Assembly: GCA_903632075.3 (NCBI GenBank)
Contig: CAHIKZ030002638.1
Coordinates: forward strand, 62,001 to 126,000
Source of the DNA: Acanthosepion pharaonis
Taxonomy: Eukaryota; Mollusca; Cephalopoda; Sepiida; Sepiidae
Length of the DNA stretch: 64,000 nt
Direction: 5' to 3'
The notes beneath the pieces were generated by a model, which was given only the letters and a program-made list of their open reading frames with translations, searched no databases and was not told the origin of the DNA. Shown here one piece after another: positions 1-10,924 of this stretch (position 1 is the first letter of the stretch; each line of letters starts with the position of its first letter). A program made the translations under genes and the position numbers.

Positions 1-1045
1 GAGCGGTAATCGCATACATCCTGGAAGGACCTGGTGTTTAATAACAAACAAAAGGTTTGCGGTGATTCTTTTACGAAAACCAAAATGTAACAGGCAATTG
101 GCTTGTCCAGTTTTCTTTCTTTTGAAAGATTGCTAGAATTCTCTTCTCTAAGTTCTCTCAAAATCTCTCTCTCTCTCTACCCCACACTCTTTTTCTCTGT
201 GTTATTGAACACTGGGATATCTGTGAAATTGTGTTGGGCGTTGGTTGCTTTCTCTTTCTCTTTGTTTTTTTTTTTTATTTGTTTTTCATGCGCCATTTTA
301 TATTTTTTAAAAACTTTGATGCGAATCTAAAATGCAATTTTTCCTATGTTTTGATTTATTAGATATTACGAATGCCTGATTCGGTTTTGCATTCTGGATC
401 TAAGGGCGAACCGCCACAAAATGTCCTCCTCGCAAGAACGGCACATTAATCATATTTGACAGACGTAGCAAAGACCTGACTTCAAATGGAAATCAAACCG
501 CGTACATCTAGTTTCTATGGCTACAAACAATATTATAACACCATAAAAATCATTTAACGATAATTCAGAAATATAGAAGCCAATATGCAAAAACCCCTGA
601 TGGAACAAACCAGACTTGTTGGAGCCACCCCCATCCCTGCTGCGACCCACAGTAGCATCTTGGAGTTTCCGGTTAGTTCATTATCGACCGGAAGTGTTTC
701 CATGGAGACAAATCATAAACATTGCATTTATTTATGGTTGATAATGTCGAATAGTAAAGTGCTTATCCTGCAACTGACCGAGTTATTCATTGCTCAAATG
801 TGCACTCATTGCTCTTAAGGATGAGCAAGTGATTGTTACTTGACCCTTAAAAGATATGGGTGATCTATATATATTTGTACCCGTGGGGCAGAAGATAATT
901 ATTCGTTCAAAATGGGGTGGGAAGATTTCTCTGGGCGACAAACGCAGTCCTGAATTATAAAGCATCAATTTATTCTCATCAAATCCTTTTTTTTTTACTT
1001 CGTTGCTATCAAGCATGGTCTTGGTATTTGTCTTCTTTCTCGTTT
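1..1045. other. Intergenic, no gene seen
   Basis: AT-rich DNA with small CT-rich patches near 160-190 and 245-275. The part from about 400 to 960 is of normal complexity, but both strands have only short open frames without recognisable domains. I see no RNA gene. It could hold regulatory or untranslated sequence of a gene outside the window, but nothing here shows that. Confidence 0.5.
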
Positions 1046-1049
1046 CACT

Positions 1050-1114
1050 GTTGTTGTTGTTGTTGTTGTTTTTCTTCTTCTTCTTCTTCTTCTTCTTCTT
1101 CTTCTTCTTCTTCT
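1050..1114. repeat. (TTG)n/(TTC)n compound microsatellite
   Basis: About 6 TTG units are followed directly by about 14 TTC units, then pyrimidine-rich sequence. The polar changeover from TTG to TTC is a typical compound microsatellite. The poly-Lys and poly-Asn or Phe frames read across it are artefacts. Confidence 0.95.
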
Positions 1115-1601
1115 CTAGTTTCTTTTTCATTTCTCTAAACTTACTTGTTTTATTCTCTATTTCCCCTCTCTCTATCTCTTTTCTCTCTATATATATTTCT
1201 CTCTTTTTTTTAACACACACTCTCTCTTTATGAAATTTCTATATATTTTATTTCTCTGAAAAATCTTTTCTCCTCGTCTCTACAACATAAAAAAAATTTT
1301 GCCTCTCTCATCTTTTCTCGTGTTATTTTCTGTTGAATCTCATCTTTTGATCTTTAAAAATCTTTTTTTTCTCATTTATGTCATCTTTCTCTCATTTCAA
1401 AAAAAAAAACATCTCTTTTTTTTTTTTTTCAAACTTTTTTTTTTGTTTTGTCTTGTTTATTTTCCTCCTTATTAATATTTCATAGCTGACCGTATGGACA
1501 TTTCCATAACATAATATAAACATGAAAACAAGGACCATCAACACAACACCTTTCTTTAATTTTTGTTATCTAATATATATGTCTTCTCTCTCTCTCTCTT
1601 T

Positions 1602-1609
<8 letters not shown>
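1115..1609. repeat. Pyrimidine-rich low-complexity DNA
   Basis: Dense CT and T runs, including (CT)n near 1576-1600, continue from the trinucleotide repeat. No gene is visible. Confidence 0.7.
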
Positions 1610-1635
<26 letters not shown>

Positions 1636-1902
1636 TTTATTTTTAAATTTTGATTTAAAATATTTTTTTTTGTAACTGTTTCAACCATGTTTCAAAAATC
1701 CACTAAAACATTTAATTTTATTTTTGAAAATAAATTAAAAACATTAGTTTATTTCATCTTCTCCTTAACTTTTAAAATTTACCGAATTTTTTTACATGTT
1801 AAAATCACGTTTCATGATACAGGATATTTCAAATTGAACACGGGGTGTCTAGATTTATTTTATGACAGTATCATATCAGTTATTGAATTTTTAGATAAAT
1901 AA

Positions 1903-1964
<62 letters not shown>

Positions 1965-2977
1965 ACATATTTTTGATATGGAAAAATAATCTTACTTAAT
2001 ATGAGTAATTTTTCCTTCTGTTATAAAAAAGTAATATAGTCTATTAAAACTAAACAATGAAAATATTTTAAAATTTTAAAGTTGTAATTTTGAATTTGTA
2101 ATTAAAATTGTAGTTAAATTGAATGAATTCTAACCTAAATTTCTTTTAAATAATACTACACGCATTAAAAAGAATCCAAAAATAACACCTATAGTAAAAT
2201 AAAATAAAATAAAATAAAAAATAAAAAATAATATGAAATACCATAACATATAAGCTTTTGAATGACCCATGTCCTCAGTACTTACATGTGAAATATTATA
2301 ATAATAGGTTTATATATAAAAGAAAAATTTTACTGAATCAGTGAAATTAAGTAACCATTTCTGCTGTCATAAATCATATAAAAAAAAAAAAAAAAAAAAA
2401 ATGTAACCTCATATACATACTTAAACTTAATGTTAAAATAATATACATAATATAATGGATTCTAATACATTTAACTGTTCTTAAAAAGAATATAGTAAAA
2501 TAAAAATAAAAAGGAAAATATTTCAAATCGTAGTTAAATAAAAAATTGTAAAAAAAAAAATCTTTAATTTTAAAAGATGACGTTGAAAATTTTTTACCGT
2601 TAACAATTTTTTTTTTTTTTTTTTTAAATTCAGACGACATCCATTCAACCGACGTCAGGTTTCAGTGTAAAATACATCCTCACCCCTTACCAAAATGTAG
2701 CTAATAACTGATACAATGATACTGTCATAAGGAAAATCTAGACACCCCGTGTTCAATTTGAGTAGAATATTCTGTAACCATGGAAACGTGATTTTAGCTG
2801 TGTATTTAAAACCCGGTAAATTTTAAAAGTTACTCCAAAATTCGCTTGAAGATGAAATGGAACTAATGCTTTTAATTTATTTGCAAAAAATAAAATTAGG
2901 GTTTTAGCTTCTATTTTTGAAACATGGTTGGAACTGTGTAGCGAAAATAACCATATTTTAAATCAATTAATTTATAA

Positions 2978-3008
<31 letters not shown>

Positions 3009-3010
3009 TT
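1610..3010. mobile_element. Foldback (inverted-repeat) element with arms of about 275 bp
   Basis: The left arm (about 1610-1885) and right arm (about 2701-3010) are imperfect reverse complements. Landmarks in the left arm are an outer (TA)n, then ACCATGTTTC, AAAATCACGTTTC, ACACGGGGTGTCTAGA and GACAGTATCAT. The right arm has the complements in reverse order, ending in (TA)n. The 0.8 kb between them is AT-rich, with poly-A, (AAAT)n and (AAAAT)n. There is no coding capacity, so this resembles a large MITE or foldback element. A related single arm lies at 12.17-12.56 kb, which supports a dispersed family. Target-site duplications cannot be read in the (TA)n flanks. Confidence 0.75.
1897..1965. 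repeat. Poly-A and (AAAT)n
   Basis: An A run is followed by about 9 AAAT units inside the foldback spacer. It could be an old poly-A tail, but no retroelement body is attached to it. Confidence 0.9.
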
Positions 3011-3237
3011 TATTTTAAAATATCTATAAGAACACCGGATTTTATAAAATGTTCTTTCTTTTTTATTTTATACATATATATATTATATATATATATAAAT
3101 ATATATTTCATAGTTTTTTAAATTTATAGATTAAAAGTATCAAATAATATATTACATGGAATATAAAAGTGGATATCTGTTTTTTATTTAATCAATTTTT
3201 TTAATGCTGAACAATCGTCAAATTTACACATACACGG

Positions 3238-3279
<42 letters not shown>

Positions 3280-4970
3280 TATATATAATTAATATATATA
3301 TAGTCATTATAAGAATAAATCAATAAATTAATGAACAGAAAGGAGTACTAATTACCAACAATAACTATTTATTTCCTTTAAAAAATATCTATTTAAAAAC
3401 AGAGCAATATATTATTTTATTATTATTTTATATTAAAATAAATTATAATATAAAAATGTTGAAATCATTTTATTACAAAAGCTTTTTAATGAAAAAGCGG
3501 AAAACAAGGAGTTATTTTTTTATTTTAATAAACCGGAATAGGTTGAGGATTAAGAACCAAATATAACAAAAAAATCAAATGATAATTTGATATAACTAGG
3601 ACCATGGATCGCCCACGGTCTTTATTAATTTCTAAAAAAAAAGATCTGATTTTTAATTGGTTTATCGTAATACCATAGGACGGCTTATTTAAAGAACCAA
3701 GATAAAAAAAAGATGGATAAACTCCTCAATTTTTAACGCCCACGGAAAGAGTAAAAGAAAATATTTTTAAAATGAATGAAAATCATATAAGACCAAAGGT
3801 TTACTTATATTTGGATAATATGAAAAATATATAAGTATAACGATTTGACATTTTTATTTAATTTTATAAAAATAATAAAACTAGAAAAAACAAAAATATA
3901 GGATAGAATATATACAAGCGAGAAGAAATTAGAGAAAGAAACTGTTACCACAATCATAGAAAAAGGTTACATCTAGTTATTTTAACTGTCGAAAAATCTA
4001 ATTGGTCGCTTTAATTCATAGTTTAGATATCAAAGGAAAACCATATTCAATTTTGAAAAATAAAAATGTGATAACAAAGCCAAAAAAAGCAAGGGGTTAT
4101 GAATGTTGGTGAGAAAAAAAAATCGTAAACTTAGCTGAGAAACAATAAAAACATACACAGTATTAATTACATCCATACATTGACATTCTTGTTTCAAGGG
4201 GTTCTTTTAGATTGATTTTTACCACAAAGTCTCTATGTGGTCCTAACTAGTTTATATATCTAAAATATATTGAGAGATTGTAATTATTTACAAAATTTAC
4301 GTATATGAATATTGAACTTTTAAAGATGAGGACACATGGTAACAATGTAGATAGTTTATATATATACATGTTTGTCTGTGACATCAGTTGGATGATATTG
4401 TTGGTTACCATTTAAAAAATCCCCAATAAATGAAAGAGGAGAGTTTATCAGATCAATTACCATGACAATATTTATAGAAAAGGCACAAGGAAGCTACATT
4501 ATGGCGGTGGACAAGTGACTGAAGTCAAGATTTCTCTGAAGAGAAATTTGAATGTATGCCCTTGAAAAAAATCGAAAATGTCCCGTGATATTTTAATTCG
4601 TTCCTAGGTGTGCTCTTGCTTAAAAAGGTTGAGAAACACTATCCTAGATACAGACGGATTCTTGGTATTTTATGTGAGTTTCATAGAAATTGCAAGAGTA
4701 TCCGAATCTGATCAATAGGGTCCCATCTATAGGAAAATGGTGAACTCAGAAGTAAAAACACAACACTATGAAAGTATCAAAAAACATGTTTATGATAGAA
4801 ATACCAGCAACATGCTTTATATAAAAAAATTCCAAGAATACTTATTTATAGCAGAATTACCAATAAAAAGTTTACAACTGAGTTAAGAAAAGTTGCCAAA
4901 ATCCTAAACTGATGAAAAATAATATCTCTCTCTTTTTACTACTAATGAATCATCAAACAAAATTTTGAAA
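3010..4970. other. AT-rich intergenic DNA, no gene seen
   Basis: Very AT-rich, with (TA)n at about 3240-3275 and scattered A or T runs. The stretch 4440-4510 shares phrases with 43.15-43.25 kb (ATAGAAAA.GCACAAGGAAGC, AAGTGACTGAA), which suggests a decayed dispersed repeat. No supportable coding sequence. Confidence 0.55.
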
Positions 4971-4973
4971 GTA

Positions 4974-5003
4974 TTTGTGTGTGTGTGTGTATGTGTGTGT
5001 GAG
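4974..5003. repeat. (GT)n microsatellite
   Basis: About 14 GT units, slightly interrupted. Confidence 0.9.
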
Positions 5004-5040
5004 TGTAATATTTTGGTGATTCAAATTTATATATATTAGC

Positions 5041-5275
5041 CGAGTTCAAATTCCAGTCGAATCCATTACATTTACTTACATTCTAATACCCTTGGGAAAG
5101 TTATGAAATCAATCTAAGGGTAAATAGCAGGACACACGCGGTTCTATAGCCCTGGATGGCAACTGGTTACCGCAGAAAGAAATGGCAACCTACTGCGGAA
5201 AAAAATCTTATTTCGTCAGTCATGTATCTTTCGATACATGATCGCCTGTTCATTCGTGTATCACACATGGCACAT
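5041..5275 (+). mobile_element. Dispersed short repeat, family A
   Basis: Shared landmarks across copies are AATCCATTACATTTACTTA, CCCTTGGGAAAG, GGGTAAATAGCAGGAC, CTATAGCC.TGG.TGGCAAC and CAGAAAGAAA. Copies lie on the minus strand near 15.9 kb and 33.7 kb, and on the plus strand at 46.5 kb and 54.4-54.9 kb. The short, non-coding, dispersed character suggests a SINE or the 3' end of a LINE. I do not see convincing Pol III boxes. Confidence 0.7.
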
Positions 5276-5811
5276 AACTATTCATTGATTTTATATAAAA
5301 AATATTTAGACAATTGAAAAAGTCATCACAAAAAACATAGAACATTTGTTGTATATTAAATATGTTATTATTAAAGTTCACTTATTTATATGAATAGTTT
5401 TCTTAATGTAGTGATGTTATGTTTCAGACATAGAGCGAAACATAATATTGCTTCGATGTCCTTCGTGCAACGAGTGGGTCCCATATGGAAATTTATTATT
5501 TGTATATAAACTACATTATTGATTTCATGTTCATATTATATAAACATTTCAACAGTATCCTTGGCTTCTCTAGTTCTAGCCTTCACAGCTGTGACTCACC
5601 ATACAACTCATATTGTAGCAATCCACCTTCATTGCTTCCATATTGAATTGATGAGAAGTTCCACTTGTACAGGTTGAACCTCACTGTAAAGAAAGTATCC
5701 AGTTTCCGTTGTAATTTTAATAAATTTTTCTTTTTGTCTAATTACTTTGTGGGCAATCTGTGTTTTTATTCAGGTATTTCAGAGAAGAATGACTGATTTC
5801 CTTCATCTCAC
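5276..5811. other. Intergenic, no gene seen
   Basis: Moderately AT-rich and apparently single copy within the window. The part around 5560-5690 is of normal complexity with a nearby AATAAA (5719), but there is no open frame or motif that I can name. Confidence 0.4.
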
Positions 5812-5819
5812 ATGCAAAT

Positions 5820-5860
5820 ATTTTTTTTTTTTTTTTTTTTTTCTTTTTTTTTTTTTAACG
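5820..5860. repeat. Poly-T tract
   Basis: About 38 T interrupted by a single C. It could be a poly-A tail of a minus-strand retroelement, but no body is recognisable. Confidence 0.85.
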
Positions 5861-6013
5861 ATCCGCCAAAAAGTTATCGTTTGCCTTTTACAATCCGCCA
5901 TCTTGGAATTGTAACAAACGTAGATATATTCTCAAACCTGAATTCAGTCATGTTATCTGCTTCGGTTAGATACATTTTCCTTCCATCTCTCTCTTATCTT
6001 TCACTTTTTTATA

Positions 6014-6017
<4 letters not shown>

Positions 6018-6060
<43 letters not shown>
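6018..6060. repeat. (CT)n microsatellite
   Basis: About 20 CT units, followed by a CT-rich region up to 6200. The 145-residue open frame across it is an artefact. Confidence 0.95.
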
Positions 6061-6061
<1 letters not shown>

Positions 6062-6445
6062 TCTATTTGTTACTCTCAATCTTGCTCCTTTCTCAGTTCC
6101 TCTCTCTCTCTCTCTCTTTAACGCTCGTTTCTATTTTGTTTCTTAAATCTCTAAATTTCTATCCGGATCTCTATCTCTCTAACTATTCTCATGATTTTAT
6201 TTTTCTAAAAAATTTCTCTCTTATTTTTCTCTACTCACTATTTATATAGGCTCTAGTTCTCTCTCAGTTCCCTATGTTCAATGGGCATTTGAAAGTCTCA
6301 TCGAATCTCTCTTACTCACTCGTTTCCTACCTTATTTCTTATATCCCTAAATTTCCCCTTCCCTCTGTCCGGTGACATCACATTCTCAAAAGTCTCTCTC
6401 AATAAAAAAAACTATATTTTCCTATATTCCTCCCCAGCTTTCATG

Positions 6446-6682
6446 GTGTGTGTTATATATCATACCTATCAACACTAATGAGTATGTCCCTATCCTCATA
6501 AATATGTTGGACACTATTGTAAGTGGGGGTAATATACTGTCTAAGTAATTCATCACTAGCAGTGGTTTACCTACTTCCCGCCGCTGGCGAGTATTGTATT
6601 TTGTTGATGTTATAAAGATTAACATTTCATTTTCAACCATCATTTTGGTTATTCCTCATTCAATAACGCTTTCTAGGTTACA
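6446..6682 (+). mobile_element. Dispersed short repeat, family B, copy 1
   Basis: First of three copies within 1.3 kb. The shared core includes GTAAGTGGGGG, TGGTTTACCTACTT, CGCCGCTGGCGAGTATTG, TTTTGTTGATGTTATAAAG and the end TTCTAGGTTACAAC. The recurrent end suggests a SINE or LINE 3' terminus. CGCCGCTGGCG is a small dyad. No coding sequence. Confidence 0.8.
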
Positions 6683-6957
6683 ACATGTAGTATAAAAAAT
6701 TTCCTGCCCATTTCGTGAGTGTTTGTCAAACATCTCAAGAACTCCTAGTAACTACATTGGTCATATCACAATAACCCTATCCCGCCTTCTTACCTATCAC
6801 CTCTTAGAATCTAGTGTCGTAAAACAGCATCTAATAACAACACCAGAATAACACTAACAAAATTACATCCACTAAAATGCGAAAAATACTAGTCAATATT
6901 ACTAAAGTTCTGTACGAAAATAATTGCAAAAAAATTCAAACAACAGAACAGAACGGA

Positions 6958-7040
6958 ACAGCAACAATTAAGAGATAGTTCCACACTCCCCAAAACTTCG
7001 GATTGGACGTCTTGCTGCCGGATGTAGTTTATCGTCATAC
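6958..7040 (+). mobile_element. Dispersed short repeat, family C, partial copy
   Basis: It shares AATTAAGAG.TGGTTCCAC, CTTGCTGCCGGA and GTAGTTTATCGTC with better copies at 17.57 kb and 48.0 kb. The right end is lost at the junction with family B. Confidence 0.65.
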
Positions 7041-7266
7041 AGTTATATACAGTTCCTATGAACACTAATGGGTATGTCCCAATCATCATTGGATACTATT
7101 GTAAGTGGGGGAAATATGCTGTCTAAGTGGTTCACCACTACCGGTGGTTTACCTACTTGACGCCGCTGGCGAGTATTGCATTTTGTTGATGTTATAAAGA
7201 TTACCATTTCATTTCCAACCTCCGTTTTAGTTATTCCTCATTCAGTAACATTTTCTAGGTTACAAC
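7040..7266 (+). mobile_element. Dispersed short repeat, family B, copy 2
   Basis: It has the same order of landmarks as the copy near 6.5 kb, with point differences, and the same terminal TTCTAGGTTACAAC. Its left part follows a fragment of family C, so the two repeats are nested or adjacent. Confidence 0.8.
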
Positions 7267-7267
7267 G

Positions 7268-7590
7268 ATTTTATTAAGTTTTTTTTTATTAATTTTATTA
7301 TTAATAATTAAATAATATTTTTTTTACTCGCATCCCTTTCTTTGATTCGATTATAAAAAAAAATTATCTGATGCGTATAACCGAACAATTTCAAATTAGA
7401 TTACGTGATAGACTCAACTTTACAAGAAAGAACGGATTTATCCCTAGAGGATTAAAGTCCGCTGACTGAGCTCCAGAATTTGAATGATATAAATTATAGA
7501 TAGTTAATTCTAATATTTTAGGCAACAATAATTAAATAAACAAGTCTGAACACATAATTTTAAATCATCACCACAAAAGCAGGTAAATAT
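7268..7590. other. AT-rich intergenic spacer
   Basis: AT-rich DNA between two copies of family B. No gene, RNA or repeat recognised. Confidence 0.5.
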
Positions 7591-7748
7591 CGTAATATGC
7601 TGTCTAAATAGTCCACTACTAGCAGTGGTTTACCTACTTTACGCCGCTGGCGAGTATTGTATTTTGTTGATGTTATAAAGATTACCATTTCATTTCCAAC
7701 CTCCATTTTGATTATTCCTCATTCAGTAACCATTTCTAGGTTACAACA
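7590..7748 (+). mobile_element. Dispersed short repeat, family B, 5'-truncated copy 3
   Basis: It begins at the ATGCTGTCTAA segment, without the upstream 140 bp found in the other two copies, and ends at the same TTCTAGGTTACAAC. 5' truncation with a fixed 3' end is what target-primed reverse transcription produces, so this supports a SINE or LINE identity. Confidence 0.8.
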
Positions 7749-7749
7749 G

Positions 7750-8150
7750 TGCGTGAGTTAAGCTTTCTCTCCTTCTCACCATTTTATTTTTCCGCACTCC
7801 TCCCAGACTCTGTTCTTGGCAGTTTCCAGACCAAATTTCCCGCGGTCTCCATCCCTCCTTGTCCCGCCACATTTATCCCGCCATATTGATTGGGTCGCGT
7901 GAAAGTGACAGTCAATGCCAATAATGTGGAACGCTCGTTCGTCGCCTATTTACTCCAGGTTTAGTCAAGCGCAACGAATGATGGCGGAGAGAGAGAGCGG
8001 GGCTTGGCGGAGCCTCGAGGGTAACAAATGACGTGATGTATGACTACTGAGAGCCCGAAGCCATGGGGCAAGCCAGTTACCGAAGTAAAAAATGTTTCTT
8101 GCGAGGAAATAGTCTCCGGATGTAAAATTAGCCATGTTGTGGGAATAGGC
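7750..8150. other. GC-richer, CpG-containing island
   Basis: In a window dominated by A and T this 400 bp is clearly richer in G and C and of high sequence complexity. It contains several CpG-bearing words (CCCGCGG, GGGTCGCGTG, GGAACGCTCGTTCGTCGCC, GAGCGGGG) and one CCAAT. No open frame with a recognisable domain is present. It could be a remnant promoter, a 5' untranslated exon or simply a less decayed insertion. Confidence 0.35.
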
Positions 8151-8249
8151 GGAATTTATTATTTTTTATTAATAAAATAATTTTGGTTTTTATTTCTTGA
8201 CCAGTAACGTTTGTTGGGGAGGCTTTGACATGTTGTTTCCCTCACGGGA

Positions 8250-9100
8250 TAGGGTTGGACATCTTTGAAGAAAAAGAAAAAGTGATAGTTGTTTTTATTT
8301 CTTAAATTAAAAAAAAAGATGAAGATATAAAAAGGAAAAAATAAGGAAGAAATAAAAAAGAAGATAAGAGAAATGTGAATAAAAGAATGAGGATGAAAGA
8401 AACGTTGAAGTAAACAAGAAGAAAACAGAAAGAAGAAAAACATTTATAATGGATGAAGATTAGAGAATGAAAAAAAAAGGCCGAGATTTAACAGAAAAGG
8501 AAAGAAAAAGAAACGAAAGAAAGACAGGAAGGAAGAAAAATATAATGTTCGACTTGAGATGCTATATAGGAAAAAAACATTAATGAGAACATTAGGAGAT
8601 TCCAAATTATTAGGGAAACTGTTTATGATAGATTAAAAGATGACTCTGGTCGAATAAACAAACAAAATGAGAAAGAAAGAAAGAAAGAAAAAGATCGGAA
8701 AAATAGAAATAAAGGAAATACAAAAACAGAAAGAAAGAGAGAATGAAAAAGAAAGAAAACAGAGAGAGAAGATAGAGAAAAAAGGAAATTGTGATAAAGA
8801 AAGAGAAGGTGAGTGGGAAGGATAGAGATGGAAAACAGAGAGAAAATCAAAGAGTGGATAAAGAGAGAGGGAAAATAGGGAGAAAAAAAAAAGCGTGTAT
8901 GTGAGAAGAAGACAAAAACAGAGTTAAAGAAAGAGAAATACAAAAACAAAAAGAGGCCGAAAGAGAAAAATAAAGAGTAGAGAGAGAAAAATAGAGCCCC
9001 CCCCTACAAAAAAAGAAGAGATTGAGAAAGAGAAAAAGAAAGAAAAAAAGAAATAGAGTAAAAAAGAGAGCAAGAATGAAAGAAAGAGGTAATGGTAAAC
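8250..9100. repeat. Purine-rich (GAAA)n-like tract
   Basis: About 850 bp in which the plus strand is mostly A and G, built of degenerate GAAA, GAGA and AAGA units. The minus-strand open frames rich in Phe, Ser and Leu are products of this composition. Confidence 0.85.
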
Positions 9101-9109
9101 GCGAGCACA

Positions 9110-9375
9110 AGACTGCATCCTTGAAATGTTAATTCTCTCACGAAATTAGCCTCGATTTCATTTTCTCCATGTATATTCACACGCGCACATTTGTGCGCAT
9201 CGCTGTGAAAGGAGCAGTTTAAATCCCTAATGTTTGCTTTCAGACAATCGATTAGCAAGACTAATGCTTCATTTTGCTAAACTTTCCAGCTTTATTGATT
9301 TTATAAAATGTTCAGATGATGATGTGAATAAAAACCGAAATAAATCAAGCCTGTATCAAATATTTAATAGCTAAA
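9110..9375. other. Intergenic, no gene seen
   Basis: Normal-complexity DNA between the purine tract and the 107 bp array. It contains an alternating GCGCACATTTGTGCGC dyad (9183-9198). No gene recognised. Confidence 0.45.
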
Positions 9376-9380
9376 CACCT

Positions 9381-10022
9381 ATCTGTCTATATTTCTGAGA
9401 TGAGGTATGACGTACACTATTTACATTATTCGGACTATTGTCTTCATCTTAGTCGCCATATTTATTACAACGTTTCAGCTTTTCATTATCTGTCTATATT
9501 TCTGAGATGAGGTATTATGTACACTATTTACATTATTAGGACTATTGTCTTCATCTTTATTGTCATATTTATTACAACGTTTCGGCCCTTCAATATCTGT
9601 CTATATTTCTGAGATGGGGTATTATGTACACTACTTACATTATTCGGACTATTGTCCTCATCTTTGTCGCCATATTTATTACAACGTTTCAGCCTTTCAG
9701 TATTTGTCTATATTTCTGAGATGAGGTATTATGTACACTATTTACATTATTCGGACTATTGTCCTCATCTTTGTCGCCATATTTATTACAACGTTTCAGC
9801 CTTTCAGTATTTGTCTATATTTCTGAGATGAGGTATGACGTACACTATTTACATTATTCGGACTATTGTCTTCATCTTTGTTGCCATATTTATTACAACG
9901 TTTCGGCCTTTCAGTATCTGTCTATATTTCTGAGATGAGGTATTATGTACACTATTTACATTATTCAGACTATTGTCCTCATCTTTGTTGCCATACTTAT
10001 CACAACATTTCGACCGTTGTAC
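9381..10022 (-). repeat. 107 bp tandem array, six units, from a SINE/Penelope tail
   Basis: The phrase ATCTGTCTATATTTCTGAGA recurs at 9381, 9488, 9595, 9702 (as ATTTGTC), 9809 and 9916, an exact 107 bp period. Read on the minus strand, each unit carries CGAAACGTTGTAATAAATAT, GATGAGGACAATAGTCCGAA and CTCATCTCAGAAATATAGAC. That is the 3' part of the tRNA-derived SINE copies at 32.5, 50.35 and 53.33 kb. The array ends directly in a SINE copy on the same strand. The 119 bp arrays at 13.4-15.7 kb are the same module with about 12 bp more. Confidence 0.9.
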
Positions 10023-10235
10023 GCTCCTTATTAAGGTGGTAGGGATGTCGAACTGAACCCTTTATTTCGCTCGCTGGGGTAGACTGTTCTAGTTCCACGT
10101 CAAATGGATGTCAGCTAATTCACCTCTCCAAGTTCTCTACTGCCTTAACCAGGTATTGAACTCACAACTCTTTGGGCCCATGTCACTGGATCTAACCAAC
10201 GCCTTTATCCACTGTGTCATGAGTACTTAAGGACA
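10005..10235 (-). mobile_element. tRNA-derived SINE (SINE-1), minus strand
   Basis: Read on the minus strand it starts with a degraded A-box region (CACAGTGGATAAAGGCGTTGG). About 40 nt further is a B-box-like GAGTTCAATACCTGG, then a body with TCTCCAAGTT and GAACTAGAACAGTCTACCCC. Further downstream are a degenerate form of the CACCTGAAGAAGGCCGG motif and CGGTCGAAATG. The A-box and B-box spacing fits a tRNA-derived Pol III promoter. It runs without a break into the 107 bp array, so the array grew from its tail. Confidence 0.8.
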
Positions 10236-10636
10236 ATAATCCGAATAATGTAAATAGTGAGCAATAAATCCGCTTAAATGACGTCATCAGACTTTCTCTC
10301 TGCAAAATATCTGATACGTTAACAAGGTTTTCTCGTCGACGACCGGGAAAATTACTTTATTAGAAAATGAAAATTAAATCATTTTTTATCCTCTTCTTCA
10401 CTTTTTCGAAATTTGTTCGTCCTTAGCATCTCGTATGTGCGTGTGTCTTGCATTCATTCATTTATGCTTATCTTATGCGTTTGTGCCTCCCTTCGTTACT
10501 TCACACGACCGTTACGGCCTGCTAATATCTCATAAGTAATGGACTATTCTGTTTTGATCGCGTGAAAAGAGGGGAAAAGACACTACTTGAAATAAATAAA
10601 GAAGGGAAAATAGAAGGGAAAGAAAGAGAGAGAGAA
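10236..10636. other. Intergenic, with one short shared segment
   Basis: No gene seen. The part at about 10520-10600 (ATAAGTAATGGACTATTCTG, TTTTGATCGCGTGAAAAGAG) recurs in variant form at 12.66, 12.82 and, for its first half, at the start of the LTR-like segment near 28.29 kb. A purine-rich stretch leads into the U2 pseudogene. Confidence 0.5.
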
Positions 10637-10700
10637 AATCAGATCTAAGCTGATAAGAACAGATATTACACTTTGATCTTAGACAAAAAGCCGTGAGCCT
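10637..10700 (-). pseudogene. U2 snRNA-derived pseudogene, 5' part only
   Basis: On the minus strand the sequence matches the 5' end of U2 snRNA: a decayed stem I with CGGCTTTTTG, then AAGATCAAAGTGTAATATCT, GTTCTTATCAG and ATCTGAT. The branch-site recognition element, normally GTAGTA, reads GTAATA. Only about the first 55-60 nt are kept; the Sm site and the 3' stem-loops are missing and purine-rich DNA follows. The altered recognition element and truncation make it a retro-derived pseudogene, not a working gene. No proximal sequence element can be judged upstream. Confidence 0.85.
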
Positions 10701-10924
10701 ATTGCATTTTCTGGCCGCCCCACGCTGGCCGGACGTGACACACGATCAGTCTGTGGCGAGCCAGTTCCGGGCCCCAACAAACGTCGTATTACTACTAATC
10801 GAGCCTCGTCAATGCAACAATATTGTAGCGAACAGCTGTTTCTCGATTTTCAAAATTTTCAGATGCACTGTGTCCGAAGAGAGAGACGCAACTGAGAGAT
10901 GAAATATCGTTTATCTGTCCGAGG
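10701..10924. other. Segment between two U2-derived fragments
   Basis: Moderately GC-rich, high-complexity sequence between the two U2 pieces. It has no recognised gene. It may be U2 flanking DNA carried along with the fragments. Confidence 0.4.

Noticed and set aside
783..1220. Lys- and Asn-rich minus-strand frame of 145 residues
   Set aside because: Its core is the (TTG)n/(TTC)n microsatellite.
5812..6249. Open frame of 145 residues
   Set aside because: Read through poly-T and (CT)n; no domain.
7750..8150. Active promoter of a host gene
   Set aside because: Composition is suggestive, but there is no downstream exon, no clear core promoter and no conserved motif; listed only as a GC-richer island.
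10637..10700. Functional U2 snRNA gene
   Set aside because: Truncated before the Sm site and the branch-site recognition element is mutated.
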